Assembly (NCBI GenBank): GCA_001599975.1
Contig: BCIO01000001.1
Coordinates: forward strand, 5,081,631 to 5,145,630
DNA length: 64,000 nt
DNA from: Cystobasidiopsis lactophilus
Taxonomy: Eukaryota; Basidiomycota; Agaricostilbomycetes; Agaricostilbales; Chionosphaeraceae
Reading direction: 5' to 3'
Each line of letters opens with the position of its first letter. The stretch's first letter is position 1. The translations under genes were made by a program, and so were the position numbers. Of the stretch, positions 10,801 through 21,439 are shown piece by piece. The notes under the pieces were generated by a model. It did not search any database, was not told the DNA's origin, and worked only from the letters and a program-made list of their open reading frames with translations.

Positions 10801-11244
10801 TGAATAGCGAAGGCTTTGACAGCTCACGTCGACCAATGTCTGGAGCGCTTTGGAGGACGAATTTGAGAATCAAAAGGTCTCAGCATTCACGATTAGGCTA
10901 CAGAGGACACTCTTTGACCATTGTAGCATGTCCTTGGTTTGCCACCGGTGCCACCGCCGCCCGCCACCTCGCCCGCGGGCAGCTTCAGGCATTTCTTGCT
11001 TTGGTCCCATTTGCGCCCGTGAAAGCGTTTCCAGCTCCAACTCTGCCTAGATTGCCGCTCTCCTTGTTTACTCGTTCTATTTGCATATTGGCTGCTCATT
11101 CACATATTCAGGGAACGGAAAAACCAAGGCACTTGCTGCTCAAATCAGCGTCACTTTGCGTTGCCCGCTTGAAGCCCCACTGTGCAGAGTTCCTCGGTTT
11201 CTTGGACCGGGCTTCTCCTCTGTACGACGAAGCTCCTTACAAAG
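10801..11244. other. Intergenic, promoter of SDR gene
   Basis: No gene supported. Reading frames across it lack conserved features. It holds the 3' end of the PP2C gene and the promoter of the short-chain dehydrogenase that follows. CTTATATAGC lies just inside the start of that coding region and is not a promoter element. Confidence 0.4.
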
Positions 11245-12303
11245 ATGAAGCAACCTTATATAGCGATCGTCTCCGGAGGCAACAGGGGAATCGTGCGTGG
11301 ATGAAAATGAGGTGGCGAACAAGTCTAATTGTTTGTTGAGCAGGGCGAAGAAATCTGCAAGAAGTTCGCAGCCGATTCAAGCCTGGCTCCATTAATTCTG
11401 TACTGCACTAGTCGAAGCGGCGAGGAGACCTCAATCAAGACCAGCCTGCCGAATTCGGAGATTCGATTCGAGAAGCTTGACCAATCCGAGCCGGCAAGCA
11501 TCAAGCGCCTTGTTCAGGTCATCAAAGAGCGGCACGGGCAGCTGGATTGTCTTGTTTTGAATGGTGGATACACGTCCTTAGACCTGACCTCAAAAGAAGG
11601 TGAGCTTTCCGTTCTCTGCCGCCCCCTTGATGGCCCTATCTGACAGATTTCCTCTGCGTTTGACAGTCGCCAACCAGATCTTCAAAATCAACTATCATGG
11701 GGTGGTCGACGCGTCCCTCCAGTTCTTGCCCCTTCTCAAGCGACCGGGAGGGCGGATCGCGATCACTGGCGCTACAGCCACCCAAACAGTCAAGCTAGGC
11801 GACGAATTGCAAAAGAAGCTCTTTGCTCCCGACCTGACTCTCGAAGAACTCACCTCCATCTTTGCTTCCTACGAACACTCGGTGCCCAACCCACCAGCGG
11901 GCTGGCCTCGAATGGACGAAGGCTTTAGCCCCATCTATTCCTTGAGCAAGTTCGCCGTCAACGTTGGTTCTTTCTCCTTGCATATTTGCTACGTTTTTGC
12001 CACATTTCTCAATACTCTTGACAGATCTTCGCCAGGATCCTGGCGCGCGACAATCCGGACATCACCATTAACGTCGCGTGTCCAGGCCTCTGCGCCACTC
12101 GAATGGTCGCAGAAACGAATCTTCTGGGCGACATGGCAAAGACACCGGAAGAAGGCGCCCGTAATATCTACAGGATAGCAGTCGACGATCTCGCAGGCGA
12201 GAACGGCCAGTTTTGGGCCACGTACAACGTCCTTTCGACCAAGCCCGTCCAAGCTGTGCACAGTTGGTATGGCTTGGGCTTTGTAGTTGAGCGCGAACAG
12301 TGA
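11245..12303 (+). CDS. Short-chain dehydrogenase/reductase (carbonyl reductase-like)
   Basis: Four exons (11245-11292, 11344-11599, 11667-11962, 12025-12303) give 292 residues. A classical SDR Rossmann fold is visible: the cofactor loop SGGNRGIG (split by intron 1), the LNGGY variant of NNAG, FKINYHGVVDASLQFLPLL helix alpha-4, the strand RIAITGATAT supplying the catalytic serine/threonine region, and the YSLSK catalytic Tyr-x-x-x-Lys, followed by NVACPGLCATRM. The insert between the ITGA strand and YSLSK is long, as in carbonyl reductases of the CBR1 type. It is probably cytosolic and NADP-dependent; the substrate is unknown. Confidence 0.88.
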
Positions 12304-12442
12304 GCGATCGCGGATGAAGCGCAATGCAATTGCTCGTTCGTTCGCAGATGTCCTTCCAAGTTTGTACTCTAGGAATTCATGTTTCTCGTTATTGTGAATT
12401 ACAACGACTTTTGCAAGTCAATTTTAAGGGGGTAGCCAGGCT

Positions 12443-15400
12443 TCATGCCTCGGCCATTTCCACATCGCCATCCGCGTCCGCCTCCTCCTCCTCCGACGAG
12501 TCGTCATCCGAATCATCGTCGCTGTCTTGTCCCTCTGCCACGTCGATCTTGAATGCAAACTCCCGGTCGGCGCCGATGTACGAATCGCAAACGACTGATA
12601 GAACAAATTAGTCGGCTGAGCACACAACCAGAAAAAGGCAAGCAAACACACCTGATAGCGTGAGCTCGTGGGCTCCCTTGCTTGAAGTCCACTCGAGGGT
12701 GGCAGTGTGCTTCTTGAGCAGGGGCACCTTCTTGATGCCAAGCAGGGTATCGGTCTTGCCCTTCTCCGTGACCACCAGCCACCAATTCTCGATCTTCTTG
12801 AGCGGGTAGAAGGGCGCGACGACAGCATAGCCGCCTTGCTGCTCTTGCTGTGAGATATCGTCCTCGTCGTCCTCGCGCTCGAGCACGACCTGCATGCGAA
12901 TCGGCTGGCCGGCGACCAACTCGGTTTCGTTGAGCACCGTATGTTGGATGTCGAGACCTGCGATCACATCCATGAGCACGACCAAGCAGAAGAGAAAAGA
13001 AGTACAAGAACAAACCTGGGAAAGAGTTGCAGAATCGAGCGACGTGGCCGAGCTCGCGCGGGCTCATCTGCAGCAGCTCGTTGCGCTGGTCGTCCTCCAA
13101 ATCCATGATGTCCCATACGCTCTCGACCCCAGCGGCCTTGCACCTCTCGATAATCGGGAGGGTGAAGCCAGGAATCTGGCGCAAAGGCGAGTCGGACTCC
13201 CACACAGCTTGCACCACCATCTGAGTCATGTCCATGGCTTTGAGGGCGTTGGCGTAGCCCGAAGACGACATGACGTCCACAGCCGCCGACAGCAGCTTAA
13301 CGACCTTGCCCAGAACAATCTGCTGGTCGATTTGCAAGTCGGCCGGCAGCGTGAGGCGCGAAAAGTGCGCCTGGAGGAGGAGCGACGTCTTGAAGTTGGG
13401 CGACTGGAAGTCGGCGTTGGACAGCTTGAGGGGCAGGCGGTCGTAAATCTTGCTGAGCGTCTTGTCTTCTTGATGCCGAATCGCAAGGCCTTCGAACTCG
13501 ACCGCCGAGCTGACAATTTCGAGTAAGCCCTTGAGCTTGGTCTTCTCGGTGAGCGACATCGAAAAGGTGTCCAGCGTGATGGATGAGACTTGGTAGAACG
13601 ACGCGATCAAGCCCAAGTTCAACACGCTCAAGTCCACTGCGAGCGAAGAGAGGTTGAGCGGCAGGCCAAAAGGTACACGGAAAACAGGACACTCACTCTC
13701 GTCTTCGATGGCAATGCACTTGGCCTGCTCCAAAGTCGACAGCGTGTCCTCGATCAGCTGAGAGAGGAAGTCGGACAGGTGGTGGTGGTCGGTGCCTTGC
13801 AAGTTGTAGTAGTTCGGGTTCTGGTTGAGGCGGCGATAGCACCACAACCAGGTGAACCAATCGACACACTCTTGCTTGTTCTCGATGGTACCGGATGCGA
13901 TCTCGGCCAGGAGAAAGTCGGCCAGACTGAGGTGAACGTGCGACTCGATCGGTAAACCCTCGTTCAAGAACTTCAAGAAGAAGGGCTTTCGGACTTGAGG
14001 CACCATGAGAACGCATTTCGAGCTCGAGTCTTGCAGGGGGCGGCAGGCCTTGCCCATCATCTGGAGAATGTCGGGGAAGCTGTAGTCCACGTAGCGGTGC
14101 TCTTTGCCTGTTGGCCGAACCTCAGCCGCTGCCGACGACGCAAAAAAGCGAAGCTACCTTCAAAGCTCTGCACGCCCATGAGGATGACCATGTATGCGGT
14201 CAGAGGAATGCTCCATGCGGTCTCCTTTGAGGCGACGACCACTTGAATGGCGCCCAGTTCATACAACCGCTCAACGATGAGGCGGTCTTGCGGCGACAAG
14301 CCCTCGTGATAGAAGGCAATGCCGTTGCGCAAAGTTTCCCGCAGGTCTTCGTCCTGCAGACGCTCCAGATGGGGCTCCAGATCCTCTTGCTCGATGTTGA
14401 GGAAGCGCAGCGGGTCTTGGTCCGCCAAGCAGTAGGTGAGGAGGTCCTGCGCCGCCAGGCGACAGTACTTGCGCGATGGGACGAAAACAATGACGGGCCG
14501 GTCGTCGGACCATTCGGTGATGGCAAGGTAGGTGGGTTTGGCCATTTGGATCATCAAGCTGGGGAAGTGAGGCACGTTAAAGGATTGAAGATGGACTTCC
14601 ATGGGAAGAGGGCGAGCGCCGGGCGAAAAGTTGAACGTATTCTGCGCCGAGACGCCGAGCCAGTCGGCGAGGTCCCGAGCGTTGGCCAATGAGGCGCCAA
14701 AGGCAACGATGCGAGTGGGATGTTCGACCTGGGCGGCAACATAACGCGCCCGAGAGAGGCAGATCTCGTAGGTCGGGCCGTCGTTGCTGCCGATCAAGTG
14801 GATTTCGTCCGCGATGTAGAGGGCGATTTCTTGGACAGCCTTCCGTTGCTTCCACCGCCGCGAGATCAGATCCCACTGCGCCGGAGTCGCAATGACGACG
14901 TCCGACTTGTTGAGAAGACGCAAGTCGTTGGTGGTCTCGCCAGTCAGGCTGACGATCGTCTTGCTCGGGAACTTGGCGGACCACGCCTTCACGCGGGCAT
15001 CCACCACCTCTTGGAAGGGCTCGATGCAGACGCACCGCCCAGCGTCGCTTTGAGACCAGAGCTTGAGCAATGCAAACTCGGCGCAGATGGTTTTGCCAGA
15101 GCCGGTGGGCGCGCAAAGCAAGACGTTGTCGGTGGTGTTGTAGAGGGCTTGGAAGACCTGAGTTTGAATCTTGTTGAAGTTCTTGAAACCGGATGCCGTT
15201 TCGTCGCCATATAGCTTCTCGTAGGACTTGTTGTGCAAGGCAGAGATGGGAAGGGGCTGGAGGTCGAGCAAAGTGGTCACGGGCGGGAACTTTGCGGGCA
15301 AGATGAGGTGTTGGAAAGAGATGGGCAGGCGGGTCAAGGAGTGCATCCAGCGGTCGGACACAACGGTGACAAAGTAGTTGGGTGGCGTGGGCTCCAACAA

Positions 15401-18400
15401 GGGCACAGTGAAGGTCACGAAGTGGTCTTGCTGGTTGAAGCGCTCGCGCAGCTGGAACTGGTCGGCGAACAGGATCATTTCGCCGTCCACATCTTCGACA
15501 ATGATCCAGAAGTTCTCGGTTGAGCCGTGCACCTTCGGATCCCACTCGAAATCGGGAGTGATGGTGAGCTCCATCCGCAAAAGCGAGCGGGTGATGGGCT
15601 GGACGTGCGCGGACAAAAGGACTGCGAGAAGCAAACCAACGTAAGAAGTGGGACCGTCAATGGTAGAACAGGAGGACTCACGCAGCGGGAACTGATGAAC
15701 CAACTTGTGGACGAGACGACCGGCCTTGGGCAAGCCCAGCAACTCGGCCAGCTCAGGTGGCTCAAGGAAGAAGTAGCGGTACCAGGGATACTCTTTGCGT
15801 TCGGCGCGGCGAACAATCTCGACAGGGATGTTCTTGAACTGGCGGAGCGGCGACATGGTGGTCCACATTTTCTTGTCGACCATTTTGCACAACTCGAGCG
15901 CCTTGTAGGTGAGCGAAGCCCAGCCGCGTTTGAGGCAGATCTCAAAGAGGGCGCGCAGGATGCGGCCCGCCGACTGCGTGACGTAGACCATGTCCGCCAA
16001 GAGCGCAAAGCCTTCCAATTTGAGCTGGGAGATGTAAGCTTGCAGCAGGACATTGATCTTGGCTGACGGATCGTCGACGCTTTCCTTGATGGGAATGGGC
16101 ACTCGGTCTGTAAGAACTATGTCAGAGTCCATTGTAAGAAGAACAGAGACAGACAGCTCACCCATGAGCTTGGCCAGCTCGCCCTTCTCTTCTTCGCGCA
16201 CTGGCACAAACTTGAACTCAGCCGAAATGGAGAAGATACGGAAGAGTTCGATGAGGCCGATGCTGGGCTTCAGGTGCTTGATGTAGTCCGCCATTGACGA
16301 GTAGCCGATGAAGTAGTAACTGGCAATGCGGCCATTCTCGGTTGGCTGCAACACGCCACTTGCGCGGTCGTACTTGACCAAGCCGGCCTTTTCGAGCTGG
16401 ACGGCAGCAGTATGCGCGATGTCGGCTCGCTTCTGGATCAACAACGAGTCGTCGTCCTTGTAGTCGGCCGAGATGCCGTAAAGCACCGGACTTTGAAGCG
16501 CCCGCTGGAACCAGTAGGTGTACCCCAACCAGGCAACTGTAGATCGTCGAGAATCATGAGCGAAGTATGGACGAGAGGGAGATAAGAACGCACCAGCTTC
16601 GTCACGGTTGCGGATGTTGCCGAGCACGATCTCGGCGTTGAGATTGTCGGGCATCTTCTTGACCAGCTGACTCTCAATCGGCAGCTGCTGGTTCAGCATC
16701 GACAAGAAGTATTGCAGCTCGGAGTGGTTGGTGATGATGATGCTCTCTGCAAAGGCAAGGATCAAAATCAGAAAACTTGACATCGGAATTAGGAACAAGT
16801 CTTACCTCCAAAGGTATCAAACTGCGGTCGGCCGGCACGTCCAATCATTTGCAAGACATCTGTTCAAGAGAGGTAAATTCAGTCAAAGGACAACTTGGAA
16901 GAAGCCTCCGACGCACCTTGAGGGCTAAGCTCGACCCATCGCCCCTTCTCAGGGTTGTAGATCTGGGTGCCTTTGATGATGACAGCGTGGGCTGGCAAGT
17001 TGACACCCCAAGCCAGAGTGGCGGTGGAGACCAGGCACTGGATGTGTCCGTCGGCGAACAAGTCCTCCACCGTGGTTCGGTCCTCGCGGGTCATGCCAGC
17101 GTGATGAATAGCAAAGCCAAAAGGAAGGAGGTCGCGCAAAGCTGGGTCCTTGATGTTCTCGACTTCGGTTTGAAGAATCTCACGGGAGGCCGAGTCAGGA
17201 CGGATGATCTGGGTGATGGTCTCTTGCTCCAAAGCTTTGTCGCGGAGGAACTGAGCCGTCTTGGAGGTCTCTTTGCGAGAGTGGACGAAGACCAGGCATT
17301 GGCCGCCGTCAGAAGAGGTGACCTGCTCGAGCAGCTTCTCGTAGCACACCTCGTTCATGACTTGGTGTCGGGTCAAGGCGCGCTTTTCGGTGACGCCGAT
17401 GAACTGCTGCTTCAACGGGCACGGTCGGAAAGACGAGTCGAAATAAAACAAGCCCTTCTTGGGATCCACGCGAAGGAAGCGGGCGACGTCCAAGTAATTG
17501 GGCAAGGTGGCGGAGAGGCCGACGAGACGGACGTAATCCTGCGTCTGCTCCATCCGGCGAATGATACGGGCGACCAATGCCTCCAAGACTGGCCCACGCT
17601 CGTCGTGCAGCAAGTGGATCTCGTCGATGATGACGAGGCGGACGAGGTTGGTGTAGGACGTGTCGGTGGCCTTGCGGGTGATGACGTCCCACTTTTCGGG
17701 CGTGGTGACGATGATCTGGGTAGAAGAGATCTGCTCCTTGGTCAGCGAGCGGTCGCCGGTGAGCTCGGAGACTTGGATGCCGAGGTAGGAGAGGCGGGCA
17801 GAGAAGTTGCCGACTTGCTCAGCCACCAAAGCCTTCATGGGTGCAATGTAGATGATCTTGAAGCTGTCAAGGTCGATCTGGCCCGTCGCTGGGTCCCGGT
17901 GCTTGTTGATCTCGTTGAGCATGCAAAGCATGGCCACGTTGGTCTGTGCGTTTGATCAGAAAAACTCAGCTCAAGCGAACGAGAAGCTGAGGGAAACGAG
18001 GACGCACCTTGCCAGCACCAGTAGGCGCGCAAAGAAGCAAGGGCTCATCTTGAGCTTCCGGGTCGGCGTGGAAAGCAGCCGGGAAAAGGCGAGACTGGAT
18101 CCTGTTCAGGGTGGGGTGGCTCTTGAACGGCTCTCGCGCCCACTCTGGCAGCGAAGTGGTGGGCACCAGCTTGTCGGTGAAGTTTTGCTTGGGAGGAATC
18201 GGGATGTGGACCTCCTCGTAGGACTTCTTGGAGCGCTTGAAGGAGCCTTCTGGCAGCTTGCACTTCTTGTTGGACATGAGCCTGGCACCTTGGGAGAAGG
18301 CCATGGACTCGAGGTCGACCGTCTGGCGAGGCTTGGCCAAAGAGCCGGGGGCCAAGGTGACCTTCTTGGGAATGGCTTCGGGCTGGTCGAGCTGCATGGC

Positions 18401-19627
18401 GGAGCCGTCTTTGGCTGCGCCGGCGGAAAGCTCCTTCAAGACCCAGCCGACGCCCTTCTCGCGCATGGCCACTTCCAAATCCATCTTCTCGTCGTCCGAA
18501 GCACGGGCGAGGCGGGTGCACCAGACGATGCGGTCGCGGTTCTCGACTAGCGTCTTGACAATCTCGAAGTGCTCGAACTCGAACAAGTCCATCAAAGCGT
18601 TCTCGAGGTCGCGGGCGTTGGCATCGGAGCCCATCTGGGTAAGGGCGTCGGTCGCCTTGGAAGTTGCCGTTTGCGGATCGGAGTAAACAGTGGCAATGAG
18701 GCGCTGGAGCCAGAAACCGTCGATGTCGCGAGCTGTTAGCCGGGCCTCTTGCTTCTTCTTGGAGGAGGCGCCGCCAATAGTGATAGCCTCGTCGGCGCCC
18801 TCGTCGTCGTCAGCCTTCACAGCATCGTCGTCCGAGTCTTCCTCCTCAGAGTCGTCGATGAAGCCTGCAACAGCGTCCTCATCGTCTATTGCGTCGCCCT
18901 CTTCCTCCTCCTCGTCATCGTCCTCGAAAACAACGGCCACACCGGTGTCCTCGTCAATGTTGCCATCCTCCGCCTCCGGGTCTTTGGCCGGCCCGTCGTC
19001 GTCCTCGTAGTCGGTGATCTTCTTGGACAGGCTGACGAGCTCGTTGAAGGTGGCCTCGGGCACCGTGGTGCCAACGGTGGCCTCGATCTCGCGCTTGCGG
19101 TCGAGGTCTTTTTTCGAGGCGTCCTGCTCCTTGAGCACCTCAACAACGTAGTCAGTAGCGGATCGAACGACGTCTTGAGGCTGGTCGCCGACGAGGGAGT
19201 GGACGGCGGCGAGCATGAGCTCGAACACCTGCCTGGTCTCTTGGGTCCTCGGGCGGTACTTGAGGCCCTCGAGCTCGTTGGTGGCGGCCAGGACGTCCAT
19301 GTGGGAGAGTCTGGCCTTGGTCCGGACCTGCTCCTTGTCTTTTAAGGCCGGCTTGAGCGTCGGTTTCGCCGCCGTCGTCCTCGCCACCCTGGACCCCATC
19401 TCTTTGGGGTCGATCTTGCCGACCAACGACTCAATCTCGCCGCCGGCCTCGTCGTTGCGCCTCGAGACGAACCGGCGATCTGCGGTCGTCACTTTGGAGC
19501 TCATCTCGCTGCGTGTGGGATCGACGGTCAGCGCGAATGCTCGAACAACAGGCAGAGTGAGAAGGACGACGCACTTGTAGGCATATTGCCCCTCGAGCGC
19601 CCGCTTTTTCTCCTCGTAGGACGCCAT
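12443..19627 (-). CDS. BRR2: U5 snRNP 200 kDa helicase Brr2
   Basis: A multi-exon gene of roughly 2,150 codons, the usual Brr2 length. It starts at 19627 ([17 protein letters not shown], intron from 19574) and ends in an acidic tail ([20 protein letters not shown]) at 12443. Two Ski2-type helicase cassettes are seen in order. The first has [11 protein letters not shown] (split by an intron), [40 protein letters not shown] and [12 protein letters not shown]. The second has [32 protein letters not shown] and a [13 protein letters not shown] equivalent. Each is followed by a Sec63-type domain. The N-terminal cassette is the active ATPase that unwinds U4/U6 snRNA during spliceosome activation; the second is regulatory and carries degenerate motifs, as known for the family. 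Long plus-strand frames opposite this gene are codon-bias shadows. Confidence 0.95.
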
Positions 19628-20207
19628 GGCTGCTGCTTGTTGGCTCTTGCAGCTGCTGGCGAGGGCGGGTCCTGCTGCTGTCGAGGCTGACCTGCTCCAA
19701 ATCAGCGCTCGTCTGCAAAAAATTTCGAGGCCAGCACGGCAAACCCTCCTTGTGGTGCGGCGGCCGACTTTGGCTCTGGTTGTGGCTTTGCTTTGCCTCT
19801 TGTGTGCTTGATGTGGATGTTTATTGTCTGTTTTGCTCGACCGAAGAAGTGCGGGACCGTTGCGTCGACCTCAATTCATGCAAATGCGTCCTGCCAGCTG
19901 CGGCGACAAGTTCTTTGCAGTTGCTTTCCTTTGGTGTCCGCCCCTGTCACTTCCGCAAAAGCTTTTGCAGCTTAGAGCTTGACAGTCAATAGGTCGACAA
20001 TTCCGCGGGCTGCAGCTGAACTCAGTTAGCACTCGATTCGCGGTGGCGCAACTACGACACAGCGGCGCATAAAGGATCCACTCTCCGGTGCATCTGGATT
20101 CGACAGAGCAGTTTAACGAGATATCATGATCGGCTGTTGCTGCTGGATGATCGAATTACATGGAAGTCAAGGGCGCCCGCTGCCTCTCTGCCGCATCCCC
20201 TCGTTTT
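19628..20207. other. Intergenic between BRR2 5' end and small unknown gene
   Basis: No coding feature recognised. It contains the BRR2 promoter (transcribed leftward) and the 3' flank of the minus-strand gene ending at 20208. Confidence 0.4.
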
Positions 20208-20771
20208 CTACCCCTCTGCCGAACCCGAGAGCGCCAGATCAAGTGACGACTGCTCTCCAAACTGATGTCTCAGCTCGACCTGCACGTCCCGGTCCGCGTC
20301 GTACGCCTTGTCCACCTTGGCTATCCTCTCCAACGTGGCTTCCGCGATCCTCTTGCTCACGGTGAACGACCATGTCACGCGCCTCATGATCCCCCCGCCG
20401 CCAGAAGTGTGCTCGGTGCTCCAAGGCAACTCTGAGAGCTGGCTTCGGCACCACTGTTCGAGGCTGGTGTGCTCGGTCGTGAGCTGCGCCAACCGGGTGC
20501 GCTGCCGTTGGATGCTTTTTAGAACTCCCCCGTCCGTCTGTTCTGGTGGTCCCGTCAATTGGGACGACTCCAGCCGGTTCAGCTCTTCCTGCATGGCTCC
20601 TAGATCGCGGCTTCGTTCGGCTGCGCTGTTGACCTAGCGACCGATACTTTCAGGATCGAAATGACGAGGCAACAGCTAGGAGCGGCTTCTTACCCAGCTC
20701 TGGACTCGATTCCACTTTGACCGAAGCTCCGTCTTGTCTCGACCACTGAAGACCTCGGTGAAGATGTCCAT
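20208..20771 (-). CDS. Small helical protein, unknown function
   Basis: Two exons (20771-20694 and 20633-20208) joined by a 60-nt GT-AG intron give 167 residues beginning MDIFTEVFSGRDKTELRSKW. The first half is strongly helical and charged, with heptad-like spacing (NSAAERSRDLGAMQEELNRL, KSIQRQRTRLAQLTTEHTSL), suggesting a coiled coil. A glycine run (HTSGGGGIMRR) separates a second helical stretch. No signal peptide, membrane segment or catalytic motif is present and I do not recognise the family. Confidence 0.6.
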
Positions 20772-21439
20772 CTTCCGGCCTTCTTCCCTTCACAGTACCC
20801 AATGGCCCAGCTCGGGATCCGCGAATTCCAAGCGCTAAGGTCGTAGCTTGCCTTCAAAGCTGCTCTTGTCCGGACAAGGATGGACGTAAAGAAAAGAGGG
20901 GCTTTGTGTCTGAGACCGTTGGTGAGCGGCCAATTACGTATAGCCGTTCATGCGATGCATCGCTGAGGTGGCACTTTCACGTCTTTAGGCGCTCTTACCT
21001 GCACTTTGAACCTGTCTGTCTTACATATGGAACGCGAATCTAGGCTGAGTGCCATGGCGCCCATTCGGCTCGTTGTTGCTGGCAAAAGCAGTCGACCAGC
21101 TTCATCCCGGGGCCGGCGACTTCTTCTTGCTCTGCTATCAAACCACATCTCTTGCCGAATAGAATCGCTGGCTGGGGGCATAGTAGGTCCGGAGGCCATT
21201 CGTCCCTGCACTGCCTCCCCCCTCCTCCTCCCCAGTCTTGGACAAGGTCTTCGCCAACGACCAACAACCGCTTCAGAGCCCTGGCCTTGCATGGCCACAG
21301 CATGAAGTCGACTCAGAGAGCTGGTTTCTCCCTGGGCTTCTGCGCTGGTCCACCGCGGCTGTCTCCCGGCCGTGTCGCTATCAATCATTCGAACTTTCGC
21401 TTGTAACCCACTTTCAACTCTGAGTAAAGCCGGCCCAAG
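20772..21439. other. Intergenic, divergent promoter region
   Basis: No gene supported; overlapping frames on both strands lack family features. It lies between the 5' ends of the minus-strand coiled-coil gene and the plus-strand Gly/Met gene, so it should carry both promoters. Confidence 0.4.

Noticed and set aside
16777-17955. A 392-codon plus-strand frame opposite BRR2, and similar long frames at 14720-15214 and 18749-19345
   Set aside because: They lie exactly antisense to conserved helicase motifs and reflect GC-rich third positions; no domain, start context or introns of their own.
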